From Euglena gracilis (Eukaryota; Euglenida; Euglenophyceae; Euglenales): a stretch of 64,000 nt of DNA. Where the stretch lies: contig CP154955.1 in NCBI GenBank assembly GCA_039621445.1, positions 27,889,679-27,953,678 on the forward strand. The letters are read 5' to 3'. The notes under the pieces were generated by a model. It ran no database searches, was not told the origin of the DNA, and was given only the letters and a program-made list of their open reading frames with translations. Below are positions 43,508-55,134 of the stretch, piece after piece; within the stretch, counting starts at the first letter, position 1; each line of letters starts with the position of its first letter. A program made the position numbers and the translations under genes.

Positions 43508-44689
43508 CTGTGGTAACGCCCGTGAAAAAAAAAAAAGCAACACACAAGGGTTTCCTGCAGTGCACACACCGGTGGCTGTGCCACCGAGTGGGACGGAAAA
43601 GGAAAATGGAGGGCTGCAGGGGGGAACTAGTGCGGGGCAATGGCACTTCAAGGGACGAAATGATACTTCAGAATCCCGCATTTGGTTGCTCGCCTGCAAT
43701 AACAACAACATTAATAGCAGCAGCAAAAATATTATTCCAGCAAAAACAAAAACAGCATAATGAGGTATGTGGCTGCATGTGTGCATGAGCATGTGCACGC
43801 GTGAATGGCCTAAAACATTTGGCCATTCAAGCAGGAAAATCAGATAGCCTCTTGCTCGATTATTTCTGTCAAAAACACAGAGCAATCAAAAGGATAGAAT
43901 GGATACTTCGGGCGTCATCCATATAAATGGGAAGGCAGGGATCAGGACGTCCATTTGTCATCCACTCCACAGGGATGGGGGGATCTGAGTGAAAGGCAGA
44001 ATAAAAGAGGAATTCAATCAACACACCTGACCAGGAACATATAAGAAACATAAGGGGGGACCCCTCCTCCCAATACGGAGAGGGGATCGTCCCCCCCCCC
44101 CCGACCTCGAAACGGTGAGGGGAAATTTTCAGGTTCTGTGGATGGTCAAAGGATCGCAAGGATAACAGGCCAAAATTTTCGAAAAAACCCTGTTTCTTCT
44201 TTGAACATTTATCCAAAAACGCCAATTTTCTGAATCTTTGAACATTCTTTTTCCTTATGGAAAAGACCAAAACATCAAAAAAAATGAAAATATGCTTTAA
44301 AAGTGAGGAAAGCAGGCAGTTTTCCTGCATTTTCCAGTGCACTTTTGGGAGAAAAAAAATGTCATTTTGAAATCGACCAAGGTCCGAAACAGGCTGCTTT
44401 TTTAACCCCTCCCCAGTGCCTTGGGTGCTGCCCAGGCAGGCACTACCCCCGGGGTGGGGTCGGCACGCAACTAAAAAACAGCCTGGTCTGGAAACCCCCT
44501 CCCTGCATCCGACATCTAGGTCAGGTATCTTGTTAAGATAAGACTCCCCCAGCGGAGTTTCCCCCCCGGCGCAGGACAGCCCAACCTGGGGGGAGGGACC
44601 CCACAAAAATCGGGCCATTTGAGGACATTTCCCAAAAAAAATCGGCGCTTAGCACCGAAACCTCCCCCAAGCATGCAGCTGGCCCTGGT

Positions 44690-46275
44690 GGCAGTCTACA
44701 CAAGGCGATAGGAGGTCCCCGGAGGCTTTATTTCAGTTCCTCAGTCATTTTCTTTGATTCCCCAACTTTTTGGAGATTTTTTGAATTTTTCGGTTTTTTT
44801 GACACCAAAAATAGCCCCCAAAAAAAGGCCAAAATAAGCTGTATTTGGGCCAGGCATCCAACTGACCGGCCGATACGGGGCGATAGAGGGTCCCAAGGGC
44901 TTTACTTTAGGTCCCCAGTGATATGCTTTGATTCTCCATCATTTTGGAGACATTTTGAAATTTTTGATATTTTTTTGACCCTGAAATGACCCAAAATGGC
45001 CAAGTAATAACAGACCAAAACAGTACAGATTTGGAGCGAAACGGGCTGAAAATGGCCATAACTCGGGCTAGCCATGGAGTTATGGGGAAATCGTAATACC
45101 CTTAAATAAGGAGGGGTTTTGTCTGTTTTTGTTTGTTTTAGGTCTCCAGATATTTTCCTTTGATTTTGCTTCATTTCCTGATATATTTGAAAACATGGAT
45201 TTTTTACCCCGAAAACAGCCTAATATGGCCACAAAATGGCCGAAAAAATGGCCATAACTCGGGTGACACGAAGAGTTGAGGGGAAAGTTTAGTATGGTTA
45301 GATGGGCATTCCAAGGCTTCAATTTTGGTCTCCGGATACCTCCTTCGATTTTGCTTCATTGTCGAAATATTTTGAAAAAAATCGATTTTTTTTTGCCCAA
45401 AAAATGGTCCAAAAAAAACTCCCCAAAATAGCCGTTTTGGACCACAAAAGCGCACCAGAACACAAGCCACACGCGTCGGCAGCCAAAACGGCGAATCGGG
45501 GGCCATAGACGGCCTCCAGGGGTACATTTGGTCTGACTGACACTTCCGGAAAAAATGCAGGTTTTCTCCAGATATAATCAAAAATCGATTTTTTTGACAA
45601 AAAAACTCACCCCAGCAAAATGGCAGAGTCAGAACGAGGTGGCAAATCCGAAAATTTTCACCTTTTTGAATCCAGTTGCACCTGCCCCACCCCCCCAAAA
45701 AAACGTAGTGAAAATAGATAAGGGGTTTCTCATATATGGATTAGCGAGGGGTGTCTTATATTTAGTGTCGGTTGAAAATTGGCCAAAGGGTTTCTTACAT
45801 TTGGGGGTTCTTATAAAGAGGAGTTTCTTATATTTGGGGGTGGTTAGGCGGCTGATGGGAGAAGCATGAACGTTGTTTTTCTGTCACACGGCGAAGGGGT
45901 CCAAACTGAAACCCTTATCTTGTATTTGGGTGTTGGCCGATTGGCCCAAAGGGTTTCCTATATGTGGGTGTTTCCTATATTCTCGTATTTGGGTGTCGAA
46001 AGCAGGTCCCAAGGGTTTCTTCTAAATGGAACTTTTTTCTTTCTTCGCTTCCCTTCATGTAATTAGCACTTGGAGGGGATTTGGGGGTGAAGAGGAGGTG
46101 GTTTGGAAACGAAGGATCCAGTAACTCGTGACTGAAAAAAGAATGCAGGAACGGGGCAGGGGTCATTCTGATAATACGCGGTTTTTGTCAGCTGCACAAG
46201 GGCGGGGGGGGGGGGTTCTACCCCCTTTTCCCTGGTGGTAAGCTTCGCTCTTACTCTAAAGAGATAAGAACTCTG
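44690..46275 (-). repeat. Repeat family A, copy 4 (inverted, interrupted)
   Basis: Family A sequence at 44690-45715 and 46060-46275, split by a GGGTTTCTTATA-type block. Subunits with ATATTTTGAAA recur at about 44771, 44944, 45180, 45361 and 45565. The 5' end (CTCTAAAGAGATAAG) is at 46254-46268. Confidence 0.8.
45716..46030 (+). repeat. GGGGTTTCTTATA-type tandem repeat, copy 2
   Basis: Same unit as 10131-10445 (GGGTTTCTTATATTTGGGGG). Lies inside a family A copy. Confidence 0.7.
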
Positions 46276-46339
46276 CAACCCCCCCAGCTACCCCCCCCCC
46301 ACTTTGGGCACATGTGATGCATGCATACTCACATGCACA

Positions 46340-46357
46340 CACGCAGACAGACAGACA

Positions 46358-46390
<33 letters not shown>

Positions 46391-46393
46391 ACA

Positions 46394-46490
<97 letters not shown>
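46340..46490. repeat. CAGA/CAGG then (CA)n microsatellite
   Basis: About 20 tetranucleotide units (CAGA, CAGG) followed by about 30 CA units. Long frames across it are artefacts. Confidence 0.98.
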
Positions 46491-46491
<1 letters not shown>

Positions 46492-46722
46492 CATACGTAC
46501 ATTGATATTGGTGTTGGCATTGGGATGGCGGCCCAAACAAGTCGGTGCCGTCCACCGATTTTTGGGCGTCGCTGTCCCGCTTCGGGGTCAATAATCCATT
46601 AAAGCCCCTGCCAGGGGGGCCTATGGCCGGAGACCCGCACCGGGGCCAGGTCATTCGCACACGTCATTCTCGAAGTGGTTGACCAGACAAGGAGCAAAGG
46701 TTGACCAGCCGGTTCGTCACAC

Positions 46723-46842
46723 CTGCCCTGGAGCGTCTGCACGAAGGCAACGCCCCACGCCGGGAACGCGTCCGCCAATCCATCTGCTCCGCGCCAAGGG
46801 GGTCCCCGGAGGACCGCGTCATCCACACTGGGCCACCGTCCC
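46723..46842 (-). CDS. WMDG-module exon K
   Basis: 120 bases, acceptor CCATCATGTGCCACAG, donor CAGGGCAG/GTGTGAC (strong), two leading and one trailing base. Module: PVWMTRSSGDPLGAEQMDWR, with Asp-Gly replaced by Thr-Arg but GDP..AE.MD retained. A basic tail follows (TRSRRGALPSCRRSRA). Confidence 0.75.
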
Positions 46843-47559
46843 CTGTGGCACATGATGGACCCCACACAGGGGAGGGGGTCACTTCCATTCTTCCAAAAAC
46901 TAGTGAATAACTTTCTTTTTGGGAAAACCAATCAGTCACTCTGCTGGAGGGGGGTCGGCCAGTTTGGAATCCAAAACAACCACAAAAATGGCCCAAAAAT
47001 TTCCCTAAAATTTTCCAATGCCTTTGGCGCCGGGTCTCTTCAGTGGTTTTTTGCCAACCCCCCCCCATCTCCAGGGGGGATCTGGGGCCAAAGACAAGTC
47101 AGTGCCTGCGGGAAAAAAAACCAAACAGTTTGCCAAGGACTGAGTGAACAACTCCCCAACCAATATTGGACACTTCCCTCAATGCCCTGTATAACCGCAC
47201 ACCAGCTTTTTCAACGCAGCACAGGCAGGCTTCTGCCTGGGCTTGGTAAGAAAAAACCGCAACTGTTGACGACTCTTGGGGCCAGCTTCAATCATTTACC
47301 CTCGAAGAAGCCCCCCAAAGTGCAAAAGGCAAAAAGCAATTGAAAATTCACCAGCACAGAACATCACACCGTCGACTGCAGTTCCCTTCATTGGACCTGA
47401 TGGCGCGTCGCGGGGTTCAATGTCTAAAACAGAGCAAAATCAAAAAAGAAAGTGAAACAGGAAAGATGCATCCCAAAACAGAGGATTTGGAATGAATGAC
47501 GAGCTGGGCAAGGTAGAGCTGTTTGGAATGTGTAGAAACATGCATGTCATATTAGATGA

Positions 47560-48620
47560 TTTAAATCCAATACAGCAAATTCACTCCAATTAATCACGAG
47601 GACAGCATTAGACAGTTCCAAAAGTACAGCCACGGACTTTGTGGTCTGACATATTCGCTGATGGAAAGATACGCAACAGGGTTGAAAATGCACTCAATGG
47701 AAGATGACAGACGACACCCTCTCACAATCCATTTCTGATATGCAAAAATCACTTCAGGAAATGGTCCCAGTGAAGGTAAACCAACTGTCTCACTTGCGCA
47801 ATCACGCAAACAAAGCCAAAACAGTTACTTGCATAATTGCACAAAAGATTGTAATCATTCACTTGCGAATTTGCGCAAAATGAATTTCAAAATAAATACA
47901 ATTCCTCAGTTGCCCTTGTCCACGTGATGCTGAAAAAAAAACGCGTTTAAGGGCTTGCATTGTTCCAATATCCCATTCAGTGTCAATGGACCCCCTTTCT
48001 CCTTCACGAGAAAGATGGGTCACTAACTTCCCTCCTCTAAGAAACACCGAGAAAGTTCCTTCTGCATGTCTTCCACCACCGGCTCCCCGAGCCCTTCCCC
48101 GCTGGGCGGATGTGGGTGCTGAAGCCGCTACCCTCACAATTCGGTCGCGCCGACACTCTGAAACTCTGCCCCTGCCGCACCTCTCAACTGGTGCACCCTG
48201 GATTTTCTTTACCAGTGGACACATCTCCTGGTCCAAGATACCATCCAGGAACAGGCAAAAAAGAGGCGTTTTCAGAAATTTCTTGCATGGGGTGTTCGCT
48301 GGTTTGAAAAAAAACGAAGCAGGGGGGCTTTTTTCCACGAGGTTTTGGGCACTCTCGGAGGATGCCAGCAGCGAGGGAAAATATGGTTCAGAAACACTAC
48401 TCAGCCCCTTCTTCGTGTTTCTTTTTCGCATGTTCTTCGTGATACTCAGCGTGCAAAGAAAAATGGGAAAGGGTGGGGTTGGGCATCTTTCAAGGTTCAC
48501 TTGAAAACCAGCCGGCAGTGTCACAGCCGCAAACACAATAAAGGAGGTGGATATTGTTTTTAGGAACGCAGAATGGAGCGCAAATTTGTTTTTCAGAGTT
48601 GGCACGATTGCGCAAAGAAA
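47560..48620 (+). repeat. Repeat family B, copy 2
   Basis: Most complete copy of family B. TTGCGCAAT words at about 47796, 47868 and 48607. A minus-strand frame of 248 codons (47859-48605) crosses it but is not kept in the other copies. Confidence 0.65.
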
Positions 48621-48700
48621 CCCTGAAAAGCTTCGAGACCTCCTAAGATTAAGAGGTTACAAAGCAGAACAGGCTACAAGAATAGAACTGGCAGCCATAC

Positions 48701-48802
48701 CCACAGAGCAGTCCTTGTCGAGGGACATCAAATCTGCGTCGGGGATGAAATCTCCGCCGTCCATCCACAGGACGTCTATGGACTTCTTTGCCTGGCTCTG
48801 GA
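48701..48802 (-). CDS. WMDG-module exon J
   Basis: 102 bases between the acceptor TCCATCATTCACTTCGCAG and the donor CTGTGG/GTATGG, two leading and one trailing base. QSQAKKSIDVLWMDGGDFIP, then DADLMSLDKDCSV. Less GC-rich than its neighbours and with an acidic rather than basic tail, but the module and phase are exact. Confidence 0.78.
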
Positions 48803-49320
48803 CTGCGAAGTGAATGATGGATACAATAAAATGCCCCGTAAAAAAATAAATTTGTTGCTAAATAACGGAGCGGACCTGTGGACAAACATAAGGCAAAGAG
48901 CTATTTCTGACAACAAAGACAACAAAGAGCTTTTTTTCTGCCACAAAACCCTTCCAATAACCGTTCTCGAACTACGGCATTAAAACCTTGGAAAGAATAA
49001 CAATTAATGACGGTAGAGCAGTGAAAAGAAAAACCCCACACCAAAGATAAGACTCCACTGCCCACAATAAATAAATAAAAATAAAACTGCCATGAAAAGT
49101 ACTCCCACAGCAATGGAAGAAACAATGGAGGAAGGAAGAGGAAGAAAAGCACACAGAAACACAAGTTGGGAGCTCTCCTACGTATGTGGATGCGAAGCTG
49201 CACAACGACATCAGGGTACAGCACACCTGCCACAGCCTTCACACCTGGGGGAGGGGGAAATTCAGAAAGGGAGGGTGGCAAACACACACAAAGAACACAG
49301 CCATCGCACCGCCAGCATAC

Positions 49321-49419
49321 GTTTGCCGCGCCGCAGGGCGTCGTCCATCATTTCAGTGGCCGGGTCGGTCCGGGAGCCGTCCATCCAGTCCGCCTCCTCC
49401 ATCCAGCTGGGGCGCCGGC
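49321..49419 (-). CDS. WMDG-module exon I2
   Basis: 99 bases, acceptor CTCTGCCTTGTTGTCGTAG, donor GGCAAAC/GTATGC, two leading and one trailing base. SWMEEADWMDGSRTDPATEM, then MDDALRRGK. This is close to the consensus of all modules and contains a second Trp-Met just upstream. The intron to I1 is only 74 bp and both join in frame. Confidence 0.85.
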
Positions 49420-49493
49420 CTACGACAACAAGGCAGAGGTGGGGGCGGCGTCACACAGCTCACCATCGGTGCCGGGACCGGGGACTGGGGGAC

Positions 49494-49589
49494 CTGCATC
49501 CGGTGTTCCCCGGGCGGCGATGTCCATCAGTTCCGCCGCCGGGTCCCCCACGGCGCCGTCCATCCACTCCGGCCCCTCCGCCCCGTGGC
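49494..49589 (-). CDS. WMDG-module exon I1
   Basis: 96 bases, acceptor a run of C then TCCCCAG, donor CGGATGCAG/GTCCCC, two leading and one trailing base. Module: [20 protein letters not shown], then [15 protein letters not shown] recurs exactly in exon G. Junction with I2 gives a Gly codon split 1+2. Confidence 0.85.
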
Positions 49590-49761
49590 CTGGGGAGGGG
49601 GGGGGGGGTGGTCGGAACTATCCAAAAACCGGCGGGAACGATGCCTCGGACACACAAACACACACATAAACCCTCCCTCACTTATAAAACCCCCCAGGTT
49701 TATAGGATCTGGTTTGCTTGGTCGCCGAAGGGGGGGTTTATAGGTGGGGGGGGGTCTCTGA

Positions 49762-50975
49762 GCTCAAATCTCTTTAGAGTAAGAGCGAAGCTTACCCTGG
49801 GGAAAAGGGGGGGGGCGGACCGCCCCCCCCCCCCCCCGGTTGGGGCCACCAGGAGAACTGGCGGATAATCACCATGATCCCGGCCCCATTCCCCAAATTT
49901 TTTTTTCAGTCGCGAGCGACTGGATTTCTAGTTTCCGAATCACCTCCGTTTGACCCCTAACTCCCCGCCAAGCTCAAGTTATTCACGCGCGAAGAGGTTC
50001 AAACTGGGTAGGATTGGCCCGCCCCCCCCCCTTCCGACTCTGCCATTTCGCCGGGGTCCAAAAATCGGTCAAAAAATCGATTTTCGAAAATATCTCGAGA
50101 AAACGTACATTATTTCCGGAAGTGTCCCACTGACGAAATGCACCCCCAGAGACCTTCTATAACCTCCGTTCGCAGTTTTGGTCGCCGACACGCCTGGCCC
50201 ATGTTCTGGCCTGCTTTTGTGGCCCAAAACGACCATTTTGGGGTGCTTTTTGGGCCGTTTTGGGGGGGCCGAAAAATCGACTTTTCCAAAATATCTCGAC
50301 AATGAAGCAAAATCAAAGGAAAATTCCGGAGAGCAAAAATGATGCCCTTGGATGGATTGCCCCATCAAACCATGGCATACTTTTCCCCCAACTCTTCGTG
50401 TAGCCCGAGTTACGGCCATTTTTCGGCCCATTTTGGCCCTTTTCTGGGGCCATTTTGGGCAGTTTTCAGGGTCAAAAAACCGATGCTTCCAAAATATCTC
50501 GGAAATGAAGCAAAATCAAAGGAAATGTCCGGAGACCTAAATTGAAGCTCTTACGATGCTCTGTCTAACCGTACTTTGATTTCCCCGCAACTCCCCGCCT
50601 AGCCCGAGTTACAGCCATTTTTTTTTTGCCGAATTTTAACCTTTTTGTACAGTTTGGCTTGTTTTGACTTGGCCGTTTTCATCCATTTTAGGTCAAAACA
50701 AAGTCGAAAAAAAAATCGAAAAAGATGAGCGTTTTTCGCCTCCCCGCCACCCCGTTTTGGGCCCAAAACCCATTGGACTTTAGGTCAAAAACGGGTCGAA
50801 AAAAAAGTCGAAAAAAGTCCAATAAAACGGGTATGGGGTGTATGGGGGGTTCACTGAAATCACTGAAAGTCACCGTAAATTGCGCTAAATTACGCGAAAT
50901 TTGCAATGCTAGTCTTTTCGGCCTTCCACAACATGCATGTCCCATTAAGAGCTCAGCACTATTCAACACCTGGTT
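49762..50975 (+). repeat. Repeat family A, copy 5 (full length)
   Basis: From TCTCTTTAGAGTAAGAGCG to AAGAGCTCAGCACTATTC, about 1.21 kb. ATATCTCGACAATGAAGC and ATATCTCGGAAATGAAGC are about 202 bp apart. The right part repeats GAGCGTTTTTCGCC as in copy 1. Confidence 0.85.
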
Positions 50976-51423
50976 ATAAGTCCCGGAATTGTTGGCGAAA
51001 ATCTGACCCCCCCCAAATGACCCCGAAACCCCCCCAAATTGGCATTTTTTGGCAAATTTGGTAAAAAAAATGGTATTTTTGATGATGGTGGGTCTCAAAA
51101 AATTGCCAAAAAATCAATTTTTTTTGTTGGGTTACGGCCGAAAGAATCGTCCCTGGCGGTTTCCATTTTTTCCCCATGGGGGGGGGGGTTACAAGTCCCG
51201 GTTTGGTTTGTGGGCCCGAGGGGGGGGGGGTTATAATTGGGGGGGGGTTATAAGTGGGGGGGTTTACATGCACGCGCGCATTCGTGCATGTAAACACACG
51301 CGTTTACATGCACACACACACACACAAACCAGACGTTGCTGGCACATTTGGGAACTACTTTCTAACTTATGTGCCACTGGCTTTGCTCATGTGCACAATT
51401 CGGACATCATGTGTGGCCCATAC

Positions 51424-51519
51424 GGCGGATGCGCTGCCGGGGGTCCTGTCGAGCATCCCGCGGCGCCTTCGAGAGACGGGCTGTCTGCTGTGTCAGCTGG
51501 CGGTCCATGCCCTCAGCTC
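51424..51519 (-). CDS. Degenerate module exon O
   Basis: 96 bases, acceptor CCTTCTCGTCCCAG, donor ATCCGCC/GTATGG, two leading and one trailing base. Frame AEGMDRQLTQQTARLSKAPR keeps only Met-Asp of the core, then RDARQDPRQRIR, a basic tail as in other modules. A plus-strand frame across the same bases (ADALPGVLSSIPRRLRETGC) is also open, so strand is not settled by composition alone. Confidence 0.45.
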
Positions 51520-52768
51520 CTGGGACGAGAAGGGGGGCCCTCTCACAATATTCACTGAGTCCCTAAATGAGAACATTAATTGGAGGACTTTGTTCTTTTG
51601 GCGGTGGCAGCCTTGAAGGAGGGCGCTCCCTTGCATTTATTAGAAGGCCCGGACCCAAATTTGCTTGTGTTTCAACGCAACTCACAGCAGATTTCTTGGA
51701 CAAATGTGTGGAATTGAAAGCCTGCTGGGTATAGGGTCAGGCTTTTTGTTGGATATGGAAGGTTTATGGACAGGGTTAGGGTTAGGATTTTAGGCTTGTG
51801 GCCTAAATGTCTATCTTAATCAAGCCCTTAATTTTTTCGACTTTGTTTCAACCAAAAAAAAACCAATTTTGGATTCTCAGTCTTTCTTTTTGTTCGAACA
51901 ATTACCATCTCCCTAATTCAAAAACTTTGTAACACAACAGAAGAGTCGAAAAAGGTGAAGAAAAAAGCAGGACGGGGTGCATATAAGAGAGTGGATTTCC
52001 ATTTGGTTAGGCTACTGCCCCTAGTGGCCCATTAGTTCACAGCGCTGTGACAACCTTCCGGGGATACTAATCCCAGGGCTGGAAAAATAGGCCCTTGGCG
52101 GGGTCGAACCGGGTACCAAAAAATCAAAGATGCAAAAAATACCTCAAAAAAACTGCCAATCAGGTAACAGGTGGATTCTTGGACCCAAAAATTGCCCTGC
52201 CAATTCCAAAGCTAACTCATTCTCTCCATTTTTGGACCCAATGTTTGCACCCAAAAAGTACGTAATGCTACAAATGCGGGAAAAGTACGTAATGCGGGAG
52301 GAGGGGAAATCAGGGCTGGAAAAACGATTCTGGATGGAAAACAGCCGTTGGCTGCCCCCCTCCCACCCCGCCGACACCCCCACGAAGTTGGATTTGGTTG
52401 GCAAGTACAAAGGCAGGGAGGCAACTCCTTGCAAAAAGGGGCCAGTTGGGCCAGAGGACAACTTCCCCAGGCAGCAGTTTGCTTGACCCTGCCAAAATGG
52501 ACCTCTTCATGTTATTTTTGCCACAGAAACTCATGGAATGAAAAATGCACCTGACGAGGTTTTTGACCAAAATTTCGGCAAAAAATATCCGCCAACTCCA
52601 TGAGGCCAAGTGAGGCAAGCCTAGAGGCCGGCGTAGCAAGGGAGGCCACCCCGCCGCATTGGGGTGTTGTCAAAATACGTTTAGATTGCGCACAGCATTT
52701 TAAATGACATTTCGTATCGTTTGAATGCAAATTATGTAACCTGCATTTTGGGGCGCACGATCACAAAC

Positions 52769-52867
52769 CGAGCCATGAAGGCGGAAAGGGGTCCATCATG
52801 AGTGCCGCCCCCACGGTGGGGGCCTCGCCATCCATCCACTCCGAGACCTCCCCCACCGCAGCCGACC
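52769..52867 (-). CDS. WMDG-module exon H2
   Basis: 99 bases, acceptor CTCTTCTCGTGCCGCGCCAG, donor GGCTCG/GTTTGTG, two leading and one trailing base. Module: VSEWMDGEAPTVGAALMMDP, then FPPSWL. The sequence between H1 and H2 is also open in this frame, so the two could be one longer exon. The splice sites and exact phase favour two. Confidence 0.72.
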
Positions 52868-52975
52868 CTGGCGCGGCACGAGAAGAGGCAGGCGGGGCAG
52901 TGCCGGTCGAGAGAAAGTTCCCCGGGTCCCCCCGACCCCAGTCCAGTGTGAACCGGAACGGCGGGCTCCGCACAC

Positions 52976-53095
52976 CGTGGCTCCGGGAGGCGTGGACCCT
53001 GCGGCTGCGCAGCACGTCCATGAGGACGGCGTCGGGGAGCTGCGGCGCCCGCTGCTCCATCCACCCCACCAACCTTCTTCTAAACACCCTGGCCC
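52976..53095 (-). CDS. WMDG-module exon H1
   Basis: 120 bases, acceptor GTAGCCTGGTGGTCCAG just downstream of a C run, donor GAGCCACG/GTGTGC, two leading and one trailing base. Module: VGWMEQRAPQLPDAVLMDVL, then RSRRVHASRSH. Asp-Gly is Glu-Gln here. The Leu-Met-Asp and basic tail are kept. A stronger-looking acceptor 13 bases upstream would give the wrong phase. Confidence 0.68.
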
Positions 53096-53218
53096 CTGGA
53101 CCACCAGGCTACGGGGGGGGGGGGTTGCCCTCTCCATCAAGGGGCCTGCCAAGAACGTTGTAGAGAAACACATGCCCACACCCCTGGCAGGATCTCCAGA
53201 AGGATTGAACAGAAATTC

Positions 53219-53253
<35 letters not shown>

Positions 53254-53264
53254 AAAAAAAAAAA
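53219..53264 (+). repeat. Poly(A) tract
   Basis: Nearly uninterrupted run of about 45 A with one G. No retroposed gene body recognised upstream. Confidence 0.9.
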
Positions 53265-54301
53265 ACAAACCAACCAAGCCCTCCCCCTCCCCCTCCCCTC
53301 GACCTCAATCAACAAACCCCCTTTTCCCCCCCCACCTTGGCGAGGGCCGGGGGGTCAATTTTGTGATCGAAAATTTTTTTCGGCGCTTTGTGCCCCAAAA
53401 AACTCCAAAACCCCGCCCCTGGGGGACACCTTGGGGTGCCACCAGCGGGGGGAGAGGGCACAGCAGACCCCCCCCCCCTGGAAGGAGGTCTAACCTTGGA
53501 AGAATCCCTGAACGAAGAAGAAGCCTGTGCTCCACCGGCCACTCCTCAACATACTTCTTATCTGCCGCAGCACAGACAATGAGGGTTAAAACACCTCACG
53601 ACCACTTCACTCAGGCTGAATTTGGCACGTCACAATAAATTTTGGGCATGGACACATGGTGATGCCCAAGATAACACTGCCTACGCTTTTTGGAAATTCA
53701 CCCTTTTTTGACGATTCGCGCAAAAAAAATTGGCCCGCCCCGGCGCACAAATACCAACAGACCCGGTGGGTCTAGAGCTCCCTGGGAGCTGCAGGCAAGA
53801 GGAAGAAAGGTGCTGGCTGGACCCCCGTCCCTTAAGAAATCTCTTCGGAGTTGGAGGGGTGCCGACCTGGTCCAACCTCCCAAATCCCCTGGGGACCCCC
53901 TTCACCCCTCCTCAGGAAACCAGCCTTAAAAATCTGCCCTAAGGTCGAAGGTCTTATCCTCATGCATTTAACTCGAAAATGCCTGCCCTGAGAAGGGGTG
54001 TTATGCAGGTGACAGGGGTTTGGTTCTCCAGGTCTGTTGGAGCCATTTGGAAGGGAAGATTCAAAAGATCTGCAATGAAGCAACCAAAAATCATTTCTGC
54101 AAAAATTCAGGCGGTGAAAACCTCCCATGTTGCTACTTGGATCTGGTTTAGGGAGCTGTTTTTCGGAGGGTGTTATCGCTGCCTGTTGGCAACTGAGAAC
54201 TGGCAAAACTATCACACAACCAAACTTGCCACGGGGCGCAAAAAATATTGCATCAGCCCATCAGCCCAAGACTCACCCCAAGCGGACACTGCAGCCTCCA
54301 C

Positions 54302-54323
54302 TGCCACACACACACACACACAC

Positions 54324-54403
<80 letters not shown>
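54302..54403. repeat. (CA)n microsatellite
   Basis: About 50 CA units. On the minus strand its first GT is the donor proposed for exon G, so this intron starts with (GT)n. Confidence 0.98.
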
Positions 54404-54404
<1 letters not shown>

Positions 54405-54609
54405 GGAGGGGTGGACCGCCTGCCGCCGGCGGCCAGCCCTGCCCAGGTCGTCCATGATGGTGGCGGCCAGCGCCGCGTCCGCCCCGTCCATCCACTCCGG
54501 CCCCTCCCCCGCCCGCGGCTGGGCTGTGCCCCGCCAGCCCTGCAGGCCCCGGGCCATCAGCGCCCGCACCCGACCCTCCCTCGGGCGGTGGTCGGGTCGG
54601 GCGTTGGCG
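54404..54609 (-). CDS. WMDG-module exon G, joins the transmembrane exon
   Basis: 206 bases, acceptor TCATCCCTGCCCCGCCACAG (strong), one leading base that completes a Ser codon begun in the transmembrane exon (AG+C), and one trailing base. [20 protein letters not shown] precedes the module [20 protein letters not shown], then GRAGRRRQ. The donor lies in the CA repeat (TCCG/GTGTGTG). It is the first module after the membrane span, on its inferred cytoplasmic side. Confidence 0.8.
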
Positions 54610-54773
54610 CTGTGGCGGGGCAGGGATGAGCGGAGAGGGAATCGCTGCGCCGCGCCCCCCCCCCCATTGCAAACGGCAGGGTGACATCTCTGTGGAACAG
54701 CGGTGCCCTTACTGGCTCCGGGGGGGGGGTTATCTGGATGACGGAGCACTGTCGCCGCAGTAATGGGCCATAC

Positions 54774-55134
54774 CTCTCCGCAGCCCACACCACGTCGAAC
54801 GCGACGTCATCGCTGGCCACCTTGCGGCGGTGGTGGGCTGGAGAACGCTCGCGAGACAGACGGTCGGCAACCTCGGCCAGGTCGAGGGGACCGAAAAGGT
54901 TGGGGGCCTCGAACTGGAGCTCCGGGGCCAGCTTGTCCGCCGGGTCCGCCTGCCGGCTGACGTGGTAGAAGGGCGGCGGGCTGAGCGGCACCTCCGGGTA
55001 CGAGTCCGTGGAGCGGCGCCAGTAGAAGAAGAACGCGACGCCGAGGCACGACAGCAGGAGGAGGAGAAGACCGCCCAGCAGGCAGGCGAGCAGCAGCCAG
55101 GGGAAGCCGTTGACGTCGGAGGGCGGGTGCGGAG
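54774..55134 (-). CDS. Transmembrane exon of the WMDG-repeat gene
   Basis: 361 bases. PHPPSDVNG is followed by a hydrophobic span (FPWLLLACLLGG, then LLLLLLSCLGVAFFFYW), then RRSTDSYPEV and an acidic/basic region (PLDLAEVADRLSRERS). The RR stop-transfer signal suggests an outside N-terminus and inside C-terminus. Donor GCGGAGAG/GTATGG; acceptor CACACCAGCACAG. Two leading and two trailing bases fit the exons on both sides. The acceptor lies in the end of a MITE-like element (55130-55341). GC-rich third positions support coding. No family recognised. Confidence 0.82.

Noticed and set aside
46304-46602. Long frames of alternating Thr-His or Cys-Val
   Set aside because: They are translations of (CA)n, as are similar frames at 54.2-54.6 and 34.9-35.1 kb.
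47859-48605. 248-codon minus-strand frame as a gene
   Set aside because: Lies across repeat family B and is not open in the other copies. No splice or domain support.
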